Source: JBELHJ01 sp042091495
Lineage (GTDB): Bacteria; Bacteroidota; Bacteroidia; Flavobacteriales; Flavobacteriaceae
Assembly: GCA_042091495.1 (NCBI GenBank)
Contig: JBELHJ010000049.1
Location: forward strand, 1 to 16,972
Length of the DNA stretch: 16,972 nucleotides
Reading direction: 5' to 3'
Shown in pieces: positions 7,197 through 14,803 of the stretch; the stretch's first letter is position 1, and each line of letters starts with the position of its first letter. The position numbers were made by a program, and so were the translations under genes. The notes beneath the pieces were generated by a model. It ran no database searches and was not told where the DNA came from. It was given only the letters and a program-made list of their open reading frames with translations.

Positions 7197-8036
7197 ATGA
7201 CAAAAATAAACTGGATTAAAGTTAAAGATTTCAAAGATATTACTTATCACAAGTCAGATGGAGTTGCAAGAATAGCCTTTAACAGACCTGATGTTAGAAA
7301 TGCTTTCAGACCACAAACAACTAAAGAGCTTTACGAGGCTTTTTATGATGCTAATGAGGATACATTAATTGGTGTAATTCTTTTGTCTGCGGAAGGTCCT
7401 TCTTCCAAAGATGGTGTTTACTCATTTTGCAGTGGAGGAGATCAAAAAGCAAGAGGTCACCAAGGTTATGTTGGAGAGGATGGCTATCACAGGTTAAACA
7501 TTCTAGAAGTGCAACGTTTAATAAGATTCATGCCTAAAGTTGTTATAGCTGTAGTTCCAGGATGGGCTGTAGGTGGAGGACATAGCCTTCATGTAGTTTG
7601 CGACATAACACTAGCTAGTAAAGAGCATGCTATTTTTAAACAAACTGACGCTGATGTCACGAGTTTTGATGGAGGATACGGTTCAGCATATTTAGCTAAA
7701 ATGGTTGGCCAAAAAAAAGCAAGAGAGATTTTCTTTTTAGGACGTAACTATTCAGCACAAGAAGCTTTTGAAATGGGAATGGTAAATGCAGTTATTCCTC
7801 ATGAAGAGTTAGAAGCAACTGCATATGATTGGGCACAAGAAATACTTGCAAAGTCTCCAACATCTATTAAAATGTTAAAGTTTGCAATGAATTTAACAGA
7901 TGACGGTATGGTTGGGCAGCAAGTATTTGCAGGCGAAGCCACACGATTAGCTTATATGACTGATGAGGCAAAAGAAGGGCGTAATGCATTTCTTGAAAAA
8001 CGTACACCTAATTTTGAGAAAAAATGGATTCCTTAA
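7197..8036 (+). CDS. menB: 1,4-dihydroxy-2-naphthoyl-CoA synthase (type II, Asp form)
   Basis: The 279-residue crotonase-fold enzyme closes the second ring of menaquinone, turning o-succinylbenzoyl-CoA into 1,4-dihydroxy-2-naphthoyl-CoA. Landmarks are FNRPDVRNAFRP (28-39), FCSGGDQKARG (77-87), PGWAVGGGHSLHVVCDITLAS (121-141) forming the oxyanion hole and CoA site, SFDGGYGSAYLAK with Asp158, and the C-terminal AGEATRLAYMTDEAKEGRNAF characteristic of MenB rather than generic enoyl-CoA hydratases. The QTDAD segment has Asp151 where E. coli MenB has the glycine that lets bicarbonate bind; by alignment to the Mycobacterium tuberculosis enzyme (Asp185, Asp192) this is a type II, bicarbonate-independent enzyme. 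It is the first men gene here; menA begins 12 bp after its stop. No strong promoter is seen in the 108-bp upstream spacer. Confidence 0.96.
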   Translation: MTKINWIKVKDFKDITYHKSDGVARIAFNRPDVRNAFRPQTTKELYEAFYDANEDTLIGVILLSAEGPSSKDGVYSFCSGGDQKARGHQGYVGEDGYHRLNILEVQRLIRFMPKVVIAVVPGWAVGGGHSLHVVCDITLASKEHAIFKQTDADVTSFDGGYGSAYLAKMVGQKKAREIFFLGRNYSAQEAFEMGMVNAVIPHEELEATAYDWAQEILAKSPTSIKMLKFAMNLTDDGMVGQQVFAGEATRLAYMTDEAKEGRNAFLEKRTPNFEKKWIP

Positions 8037-8048
8037 TGGTATTTTAAT

Positions 8049-8972
8049 ATGCATAAATTAAAATATTGGTTAGCAGCAGCTCGATTAAGAACATTACCAT
8101 TGTCTGTTTCAGGAATAATTGTTGGTTCCTCCTTATCAGGCTATACTAACAGGCAATTCAATCAAATTTTAGAGATCCAAACTAAAGACTATTATATTTT
8201 TTTTGGTGCCTTATTTACCACTATAGTGTTTCAAATACTTTCAAACTTTGCAAATGATTATGGAGATGGTGTTAAAGGGACAGACACCCTGAGAAAAGGA
8301 GAAGCTCGAATGGTAAGTTCTGGTAAAATTTCATCAAAACAAATGAAAAATGCTACAATTACATTTGCATTAATTGGTTTAATGTTATCAATTAATCTTG
8401 TCTTTTATGCATTTAAAGGATATAACTTAGGATATGTTTTTTTGTTTTTGGGTTTAGGCATTGCATCTATAGTAGCGGCTATTAAGTACACGGTTGGAAA
8501 TAACGCATATGGATACTCTGGTTTTGGAGATGTTTTTGTATTTATCTTTTTTGGTCTATTATCGGTTTGTGGGAGCTATTTTTTATATACAAAGACTTTG
8601 AATTTAAATATAATTCTTCCTGCAATAAGCATTGGAATGTTGAGTGTAGCTGTTCTAAATTTAAATAACATGCGTGATATTGAAAATGATAAAACAAATA
8701 ATAAAAATACGTTAGTAGTAAAAAAAGGTTATGCTTGGGCAAAACAATATCACCTAATTTTAGTATTACTTCCGCTAATTTTATCTTGTGTTTATGTATA
8801 CTTCAATTATAAATCTCTAACCCAATTTGTTTTTTTTGTTGCATTTATTCCATTGTTTTTTCATTTAAAAAAAATTAGATTTAATAAAAATCCAGAATTA
8901 CTTGACGGTGAACTAAAAAAGGTTGCATTAAGTACTTTCTTATACGCTGTTTTATTTTCAATTTTTAACTAA
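8049..8972 (+). CDS. menA: 1,4-dihydroxy-2-naphthoate polyprenyltransferase
   Basis: The 307-residue integral membrane enzyme of the UbiA superfamily attaches the polyprenyl tail to 1,4-dihydroxy-2-naphthoate with loss of CO2, giving demethylmenaquinone. WLAAARLRTLPLSVSG at 7-22 is the MenA start signature. The first Asp-rich motif, NFANDYGDGVKGTD (67-80, with Asp70, Asp73, Asp79), and the second, NLNNMRDIENDKTNNKNTL (204-222, with Asp210 and Asp214), bind Mg-diphosphate. About eight or nine hydrophobic helices separate and follow them. It sits between menB (12 bp upstream) and a UPF0173 hydrolase gene (7 bp downstream) in a tight same-strand cluster. Confidence 0.96.
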   Translation: MHKLKYWLAAARLRTLPLSVSGIIVGSSLSGYTNRQFNQILEIQTKDYYIFFGALFTTIVFQILSNFANDYGDGVKGTDTLRKGEARMVSSGKISSKQMKNATITFALIGLMLSINLVFYAFKGYNLGYVFLFLGLGIASIVAAIKYTVGNNAYGYSGFGDVFVFIFFGLLSVCGSYFLYTKTLNLNIILPAISIGMLSVAVLNLNNMRDIENDKTNNKNTLVVKKGYAWAKQYHLILVLLPLILSCVYVYFNYKSLTQFVFFVAFIPLFFHLKKIRFNKNPELLDGELKKVALSTFLYAVLFSIFN

Positions 8973-8979
8973 TTAAAAT

Positions 8980-9660
8980 ATGATGAAAATTACATTTTAC
9001 GGTCATGCTTGTATTGGTGTTGAAATTAATCAATACTTTATTCTAGTTGATCCCTTTATATCTGCAAATCCAAAAGCATCTCATATAGACCTAGAATCTA
9101 TTAAAGCGGATTATATTCTTTTAACCCATGCGCATCAGGATCATATTTTAGATGCAGAACAAATAGCTAAACGATGTGGGTCAAAAATTATCTCAAATTA
9201 CGAGATAGTTACCCATTTCTCAGCATTAGGAATTAATGGTCACCCTATGAATCATGGTGGTTCATGGAGTTTTGATTTTGGTCTTGTTAAGTATGTTAAT
9301 GCTATTCACACATCATCATTTCCAGATGGTTCTTATGGTGGTCAACCAGGTGGATTTGTTTTAAAGACTAATGATAAAACAATTTATATAGCAGGCGATA
9401 CAGCATTGACATATGATATGAAACTTATTCCAATGTCTTTTAATCTTGATTTAGCCATACTTCCAATTGGTGATAACTTTACAATGGGTGTAGATGAGGC
9501 AATTCAAGCTTCAAATTTTGTTGATTGTAATCGTGTGATGGGTTATCATTTTGATACTTTTGGATATATAGAAATTAATCATGAAGAGGCGACCAAATCA
9601 TTTTCTTCTGAAAATAAGGAGCTAATTCTTTTAGAAATAGGTAAGTCCATTAAAATTTAG
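8980..9660 (+). CDS. UPF0173 metallo-beta-lactamase-fold hydrolase
   Basis: The 226-residue cytoplasmic protein is a metal-dependent hydrolase of the UPF0173 (UlaG-like) group. It starts with MMKITFYGHACIGVE, where His9 is typical of this group. The main metal motif is THAHQDH (49-55: His50, His52, Asp54, His55), with His110, Asp140 in IAGDTA and His190 in GYHFDTF completing a two-metal site. Length is usual for the family. The substrate is not known. It lies inside the menaquinone cluster, 7 bp after menA and 17 bp before menC, which links it to that pathway by context. A thioesterase role on a CoA ester is conceivable since the fold includes glyoxalase II, but there is no direct evidence. 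All metal ligands are present, so it is likely active. Confidence 0.9.
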   Translation: MMKITFYGHACIGVEINQYFILVDPFISANPKASHIDLESIKADYILLTHAHQDHILDAEQIAKRCGSKIISNYEIVTHFSALGINGHPMNHGGSWSFDFGLVKYVNAIHTSSFPDGSYGGQPGGFVLKTNDKTIYIAGDTALTYDMKLIPMSFNLDLAILPIGDNFTMGVDEAIQASNFVDCNRVMGYHFDTFGYIEINHEEATKSFSSENKELILLEIGKSIKI

Positions 9661-9677
9661 TTTTATTAAAATTTAAA

Positions 9678-10712
9678 TTGAAAGCAAGTTATCATAAGTA
9701 TGTTTTAAATTTCATAATTCCTGGAGGAACATCTCGAGGTGTACTTAATCAAAAGGAAACTTGGTTTATTAAGCTTTCAGACGGACTTAAAACTGGTATT
9801 GGTGAAACAGGATTATTTAGAGGGTTAAGTTTTGATGATAATGAGGAATACGAGGAAAAGTTAAAATGGTTGTGTGATAATATTAATTTAGGTTTTGATG
9901 TCCTATATTCTAAATTATCTAACTATCCTAGTATTCGTTTTGGTTTAGAAACTGCTTTTATCTCATTAAAATCAGATTCACCTTTTAACCTTTTTCCTTC
10001 CGCGTTTTCAAATGGAACATCACGTATACCTATAAACGGTCTTGTATGGATGGGAGATAAAACTTATATGATTTCTCAAATTAGAGATAAAATAGAATCC
10101 GGTTTTACATGCATTAAATTGAAAATTGGTGCTTTAGATTTTGCTACAGAACTTGACGTTTTAAGATATATTCGATCTGAGTTTTCAGAATCTGATATAG
10201 AAATTCGAGTAGATGCTAATGGTGCTTTTTCTCCTGATCAAGCACTAGAAAAACTAAATCAACTATCTGTGTTTAATCTCCATTCTATAGAACAACCTAT
10301 AAGACAAGGACGATATGAGGATATGGCCGCTTTGTGTAAAAAAACGCCTTTAGCTATAGCTTTAGATGAAGAATTGATTGGCATTTATGATTATGAATTT
10401 AAAAAGAAATTAATAGATCAAATTAATCCGCAATATATAATATTAAAACCCAGTCTTGTTGGTGGTTTCATGTCTTGTGATGAATGGATAAGTATAGCTA
10501 ATAATAATAATATTGGGTGGTGGATTACAAGTGCATTAGAGAGTAACATTGGCTTAAATGCTATTGCCCAATATACCTATAACTTAAACAATAATTTACC
10601 TCAAGGACTAGGCACAGGAAGTCTTTTTTCAAATAATTTTAGTTCGCCGCTTGAGGTTAATAACGGTTTTTTGTCTTATAATTGTGAAAATAACTGGATT
10701 GTAAATTTTTAA
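9678..10712 (+). CDS. menC: o-Succinylbenzoate synthase (enolase superfamily)
   Basis: The 344-residue enzyme dehydrates SHCHC to o-succinylbenzoate in menaquinone synthesis. The N-terminal capping domain includes GGTSRGVL and GIGETGLFRGLS (40-51). The barrel carries catalytic KxK with Lys147 and Lys149 (IKLKIGALDF), metal ligands Asp179 (RVDANGAF), Glu205 (IEQP) and Asp230 (LDEE), and the second catalytic lysine Lys257 (ILKPSLVGG), then TSALESNIGL near 284-293. The start is TTG at 9678: the encoded MKASYHKYVLNF is the expected beginning of flavobacterial MenC and there is no earlier ATG nor another Met until residue 125. Enolase-superfamily neighbours such as dipeptide epimerases are possible from fold alone, but position between menA and menE makes MenC firm. 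Confidence 0.92.
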   Translation: MKASYHKYVLNFIIPGGTSRGVLNQKETWFIKLSDGLKTGIGETGLFRGLSFDDNEEYEEKLKWLCDNINLGFDVLYSKLSNYPSIRFGLETAFISLKSDSPFNLFPSAFSNGTSRIPINGLVWMGDKTYMISQIRDKIESGFTCIKLKIGALDFATELDVLRYIRSEFSESDIEIRVDANGAFSPDQALEKLNQLSVFNLHSIEQPIRQGRYEDMAALCKKTPLAIALDEELIGIYDYEFKKKLIDQINPQYIILKPSLVGGFMSCDEWISIANNNNIGWWITSALESNIGLNAIAQYTYNLNNNLPQGLGTGSLFSNNFSSPLEVNNGFLSYNCENNWIVNF

Positions 10713-10715
10713 ATT

Positions 10716-11651
10716 ATGTATATAAGTCAGGCGTTAAAGTCACTTCACGAATGGTGGAGATATTTAGTTGGTATATTAATTGTATTAATTGGTGTAGGAA
10801 TTTTTTCAATACCACACATGATAGCTATTTCAATCAAATCTTTTAATGGAGAAGTTGACATGGAACGTTTAGCTCAAAATGATGTGGCATATATACTTGG
10901 TCTTTTTGAGCCCAATTTAAATTTAGTTTTTATGTTACTCCCTTTTTTAGGAGGACTTATACTGCTTTTTATTACTGTAAAGTTTATTCATAAGCAATCT
11001 ATAATAAGTTTAACAACTTCAAGAAAATCAATTGATTGGAGTAGGATTTGGTTTTCTTTCTTTTTATGGGGTATTGTATCTTCTATTATGATTGGTCTGG
11101 GATATTTAATTGAGCCAGAAAATTTTGAAATTAATTTCAAGCTTGTCCCTTTTTTAATTTTAGTAGTTATTGCTATTCTATTAATTCCTATTCAAACAAG
11201 TTTTGAGGAATATCTCTTCAGAGGTTATTTAATGCAAGGTATCGGAGTTATAACTAAGTACAGATGGATTCCTTTGTTAATAACTTCATTAGTTTTTGGA
11301 TTAATGCATATTTCAAATCCAGAGGTAGATAAACTTGGTCCTGTAGTTATGATTTATTATATAGGAACTGGTTTGTTTCTAGGTGTAATGACATTAATGG
11401 ATGAGGGCATGGAATTAGCATTAGGATTTCATGCAGCCAATAATTTATTTACTGCATTGTTGGTTACTGCAGATTGGACTGCTTTTCAAACGCATTCAGT
11501 ACTTAAAGATTTATCTGATCCCCAAAATGCTGGATTAACAGATATTATAATACCTGTATTTGTCATCTTTCCAATTTTACTTTACGTTTTTTCTAAGAAA
11601 TATAATTGGACTTCCTGGCGTGATAGACTAATTGGGAGTGTATCAGCATAA
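10716..11651 (+). CDS. CPBP family intramembrane glutamic endopeptidase
   Basis: The 311-residue polytopic membrane protein belongs to the CPBP/Abi (Rce1-like) family. The core motifs are EEYLFRG with Glu164, Glu165 and Arg169; FGLMHISN with His198; and GFHAANN with His239 and Asn242, matching the glutamic protease active site. Predicted membrane helices lie near 15-38, 70-92, 110-132, 143-160, 184-198, 208-228 and 276-292. It starts 3 bp after the menC stop and 27 bp before menE, so it is transcribed with the menaquinone genes. Its substrate is unknown. Family members process prenylated proteins or peptides or are involved in peptide immunity; a link to quinone-related membrane proteins is only contextual. 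Confidence 0.9.
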   Translation: MYISQALKSLHEWWRYLVGILIVLIGVGIFSIPHMIAISIKSFNGEVDMERLAQNDVAYILGLFEPNLNLVFMLLPFLGGLILLFITVKFIHKQSIISLTTSRKSIDWSRIWFSFFLWGIVSSIMIGLGYLIEPENFEINFKLVPFLILVVIAILLIPIQTSFEEYLFRGYLMQGIGVITKYRWIPLLITSLVFGLMHISNPEVDKLGPVVMIYYIGTGLFLGVMTLMDEGMELALGFHAANNLFTALLVTADWTAFQTHSVLKDLSDPQNAGLTDIIIPVFVIFPILLYVFSKKYNWTSWRDRLIGSVSA

Positions 11652-11678
11652 TTTTAATTGTCATTAATTTGAAATGTA

Positions 11679-12895
11679 ATGCTTAATTTTTCAAAAGTAC
11701 ATAACCGTTTCAAATACAATGGATTTCATTACTCTCGAGAAAATCTTAAACATCTTGGTACAAGTTTAATAAAAGAAGGAAGTGATTTTGATACTCAAAT
11801 AGGTGCTTTCATTTTAGACTGGATTGATAATAAATCTTTCGTGGTTGTAAATTCCTCTGGTTCTACCGGTATACCTAAGTCTATTAGGGTTTTAAAATCA
11901 CATATGTTAAATTCTGCAATAGCAACAGGTGATTTCTTTAAATTATGTCCAGGAGATAAAGCTTTAATGTGTTTGCCTGCCAATTATATTGCAGGAAAAA
12001 TGATGGTTGTAAGAGCTATAATCTTAGGTTTAGAATTAGATGTTATTTCCCCAAGTCTTGATGATTTGAATTGCAATGAATACTATTCATTTGCTGCAGT
12101 TGTCCCTTTACAACTTGAAAAGTTAACTGATTTTCCACATAATATTAAGACTATTATTGTAGGTGGAGCCCCAGTATCAAAAAGAATTAAGCAAAAACTG
12201 TTTAATTCTAAATGTGAAATTTTTGAGACTTACGGTATGACAGAAACGGTATCACATGTTGCTGTTAGAAATTTAAAAACAAAATTAAACTTGCATAATA
12301 ATCCTTTCAAAGTTTTACCTGATGTTAAAATATCAAAAGATGAAAATAATTGTTTAGTTATAGAAGCGAGTCACCTTGCGTCAAAAAAAATAGTAACTAA
12401 TGATATTGTTAACCTCATATCTAAAACATCATTTAATTTGTTGGGTAGGGTTGATAATATTATCAACTCAGGGGGGATAAAACTAAATCCAGAATTAATT
12501 GAACAGAAACTATCTCTGGTTATTNNNNNNNNNNNNNNNNNNNNNNNNNNNNNNNNNNNNNNNNNNNNNNNNNNNNNNNNNNNNNNNNNNNNNNNNNNNN
12601 NNNNNNNNNNNNNNNNNNNNNNNNAGGGGGGATAAAACTAAATCCAGAATTAATTGAACAGAAACTATCTCTGGTTATTGAAAACAGATATTTCATCAGT
12701 TCAGAACCTAACAAAATATTGGGATCACAAGTTGTTTTGATTATTGAGTCTAAAAATAAAACAGAAACAATAGATTTTAGTGTTCTAGACAAATACGAGA
12801 TTCCTAAAACTATATATTACTTAGAAGCATTCGCAGAGACTAACAATGGAAAGTTAGATAGAAGAGCAACATATAAACTACTTAAAAATAGATAA
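11679..12895 (+). CDS. menE: o-Succinylbenzoate-CoA ligase, interrupted by an assembly gap
   Basis: This ANL-family ligase activates o-succinylbenzoate with ATP and joins it to CoA. Before the gap it shows the P-loop NSSGSTGIPKS (58-68), the YGMTETVSH motif and GRVDNIINSGGIKLNPE at the hinge to the C-terminal domain. After the gap the frame resumes at 12680 and gives NGKLDRRATYKLL, the C-terminal catalytic-lysine motif, ending at TAA 12893-12895. The 100 Ns are flanked by an identical 55-bp sequence; collapsing one copy plus Ns (155 bp) restores one frame of 353 residues, the short MenE form usual in Bacteroidota. The frame change across the literal gap is an artefact, not a mutation. It is the last gene of the men cluster and converges on the carboxylase gene with 2 bp between stops. 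Confidence 0.92.
12470..12679. repeat. 55-bp direct repeat flanking N gap 1
   Basis: Bases 12470-12524 are identical to 12625-12679 (55 bp each), with 100 Ns between. The duplicate is coding sequence of menE (around GGIKLNPELIEQKL). It is best read as the same genomic segment written at both contig ends, not a biological repeat. Confidence 0.95.
12525..12624. other. Assembly gap of exactly 100 N inside menE
   Basis: A fixed-length placeholder of 100 Ns between two copies of one 55-bp sequence. The round length and the identical ends point to a scaffolder join of overlapping contigs; the real missing length is probably zero. Confidence 0.97.
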
Positions 12896-12897
12896 TT

Positions 12898-14681
12898 TTA
12901 AACTTGAAGAACTCCCATATTAAAGGGTTTTTCAATTGGAGCTTGATTAGCGGCTTCTATACCCATACTTATCCATATTCTTGTATCCAAAGGGTCAATA
13001 ATTGCATCTGTCCATAACCTTGCAGCTGCATAATATGGAGATACTTGTTCATCATATTTAGATTTAATGGAATTGAATAATTCAGTTTCACTCTCTTTAT
13101 CTAAGTTTTCACCATTCTTTTTAAGACGAGCTGTTTCAATCTGTAAAAGTACTTTTGCAGCGCTGTTACCACTCATTACAGCTAATTCAGCACTAGGCCA
13201 TGCCACAATCAGACTAGGATCAAATGCCTTTCCACACATGGCGTAATTGCCTGCCCCATAACTATTTCCTAGAATAATTGTGAATTTAGGGACCACACTA
13301 TTACTTAAAGCATTTACCATTTTAGCACCATCTTTAATGATACCACTGTGTTCACTTTTGCTACCCACCATAAATCCAGTTACGTCTTGTAGGAAAACAA
13401 GAGGAATCTTTTTTTGGTTACAATTCGCAATAAACCTTGTAGCTTTGTCTGCAGCGTCATTATAAATTACACCCCCAAACTGCATTTCTCCTTTTGCTGT
13501 TTTGACAAGTTGCCTTTGATTAGCAACTATACCAACTGCCCAACCATCAATTCTAGCATAAGCCGTAATGATTGTTTTTCCGTAATCAGCTTTGTATTCT
13601 TGAAAATCTGATTCATCTACAAGCCGACTAATAATAGCTTTCATATCATATTGCTCAGTTCTTAATTTCGGTAGAATACCATATATTTCGTTCGGGTCAA
13701 GTTTGGGTTTTTTTGTTTCTTTTCTATTATAACCTGCAAGCTTTGGTTCCCCAATTTTATCAACAATATTTTTGATGGTATTTAAGGCGTCTTTATCGTC
13801 TTTAGATTTATAATCCGTAACTCCTGAGATTTCACAGTGGGTTGTTGCTCCACCTAAAGTTTCATTATCTATAGTTTCACCAATAGCAGCTTTAACCAAA
13901 TAACTTCCAGCTAAGAAAATACTTCCTGTTTTATCTACAATTAGCGCTTCATCACTCATAATAGGTAAATAGGCTCCACCCGCTACACAGCTTCCCATAA
14001 TTGCAGCTATTTGAGTTATACCCATACTACTCATTTTAGCATTATTTCTAAAAATTCTCCCGAAATGTTCTTTGTCAGGAAAAATTTCATCTTGCATAGG
14101 AAGATAAACACCAGCGCTATCAACTAAATAAATGATTGGTATTTTGTTATTTATAGCGATTTCTTGAGCTCGTAAGTTCTTTTTTGCAGTTATTGGAAAC
14201 CAAGCACCTGCTTTTACAGTGGCATCATTAGCAACTACAATACATTGTTTATTTTTGATGTAGCCAATTACAACTATAACCCCTCCAGATGGACATCCTC
14301 CGTGTTCATTATACATGTCTTTCCCAGCAAAGGCTCCAATTTCAATGGACGGTTTCTTACTGTCTAAAAGAAAATTTATGCGTTCCCTAGCAGTTAATTT
14401 TCCCTTCTTATGCTGTTTGTCAATATTTTTTTGCCCACCACCAAGTTTAATTTCAGATAGACGCTGCTTAAGGTTTGAAAGTAAAAGTTNNNNNNNNNNN
14501 NNNNNNNNNNNNNNNNNNNNNNNNNNNNNNNNNNNNNNNNNNNNNNNNNNNNNNNNNNNNNNNNNNNNNNNNNNNNNNNNNNNNNNNNNCCACCACCAAG
14601 TTTAATTTCAGATAGACGCTGCTTAAGGTTTGAAAGTAAAAGTTTATTGTGGTCTTCGTTTTTATTAAAGTCAATATCCAT
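12898..14681 (-). CDS. Acyl-CoA carboxylase beta (carboxyltransferase) subunit, interrupted by an assembly gap
   Basis: The product moves CO2 from carboxybiotin to an acyl-CoA (propionyl- or methylcrotonoyl-CoA type). The ATG at 14681 begins MDIDFNKNED; collapsing the 55-bp duplicate and the 100 Ns gives one 542-residue frame, the usual length. It runs through QRLSEIKLGGGQKNID, KGKLTARERINFLLD (42-56) and MYNEHGGCPSGG (71-82). The N-terminal carboxyltransferase half has GSCVAGGAYLP (178-188), and the C-terminal half has QDVTGFMVG and GNSYGAGNYAMCGKAFDP (420-437), the two CoA/biotin oxyanion loops. Overall it resembles MCC/PCC beta rather than AccD. No biotin carboxylase gene is adjacent, so its alpha partner is elsewhere. 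A TACATTTG promoter element and a 12-bp palindrome lie upstream. A TTG at 14705 could add eight residues, but the ATG is preferred. Substrate is uncertain. Confidence 0.92.
14435..14644. repeat. 55-bp direct repeat flanking N gap 2
   Basis: Bases 14435-14489 are identical to 14590-14644 (55 bp each) on either side of 100 Ns. The length matches that at the first gap exactly, which supports a common assembly cause such as a k-mer of 55. The sequence is coding (the LKQRLSEIKLGG segment of the carboxylase). Confidence 0.95.
14490..14589. other. Assembly gap of exactly 100 N inside the carboxylase gene
   Basis: A second 100-N placeholder between two copies of one 55-bp sequence. Removing 155 bp restores a continuous reading frame, so little or no sequence is probably missing. 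Confidence 0.97.
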
Positions 14682-14707
14682 AAATGTTGGTTCTAATAAA
14701 TTCAAGT

Positions 14708-14719
14708 CGCCAATTGGCG
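14708..14719. promoter_or_regulatory. 12-bp GC-rich perfect palindrome, candidate operator
   Basis: CGCCAATTGGCG is a perfect inverted repeat in an otherwise very AT-rich spacer. It lies 26 bp upstream of the carboxylase ATG and just downstream of the likely transcription start for the TACATTTG element at 14731-14738. That position suits a repressor-binding site or a short leader hairpin. No regulator gene is nearby, and the site could be chance. Confidence 0.35.
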
Positions 14720-14730
14720 TATTAGTTTAA

Positions 14731-14738
14731 CAAATGTA
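14731..14738 (-). promoter_or_regulatory. Candidate -7 promoter element of the carboxylase gene
   Basis: On the minus strand these bases read TACATTTG, a full match to TAnnTTTG. The predicted start near 14724 gives a leader of about 44 nt. No TTG -33 box is evident. It stands back-to-back with the plus-strand element at 14774-14781. Confidence 0.5.
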
Positions 14739-14755
14739 ATGGTTTTAATAGAGAT

Positions 14756-14781
14756 TTGAATTTTATTTAATTATATATTTG
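14756..14781 (+). promoter_or_regulatory. Candidate promoter of the FMN-reductase-type gene
   Basis: TATATTTG at 14774-14781 matches the TAnnTTTG -7 consensus, with TTG at 14756-14758 as a possible -33 box. The 15-nt spacing is a little short. The -7 element ends 22 bp before the ATG at 14804, implying a leader of under 20 nt. Confidence 0.55.
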
Positions 14782-14803
14782 CAGCAACTTAACCAATAAA
14801 TTA

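Noticed and set aside
7129..7200. 23-codon ORF overlapping the menB start (ATGA), possible leader peptide
   Set aside because: Its composition is what AT-rich spacer DNA would give, with no regulatory codon run or attenuator; it cannot be supported.
10716..11651. CPBP gene as an abortive-infection phage-defence gene
   Set aside because: The family name Abi is historical; the operon position among men genes and lack of defence neighbours give no support.
12470..12679. Biological direct repeat or target-site duplication around an unseen insertion
   Set aside because: Exactly 100 Ns, the same 55-bp repeat length at two unrelated loci and perfect frame restoration fit an assembly join, not a mobile element.
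12520..12792. ORFs running through N runs (also 14315-14705)
   Set aside because: Their frames exist only because Ns do not create stop codons; once the gaps are collapsed the coding is menE and the carboxylase.
13280..13611. Plus-strand ORFs opposite the carboxylase gene
   Set aside because: They are antisense shadows of a well conserved carboxyltransferase frame, without family motifs or start context.
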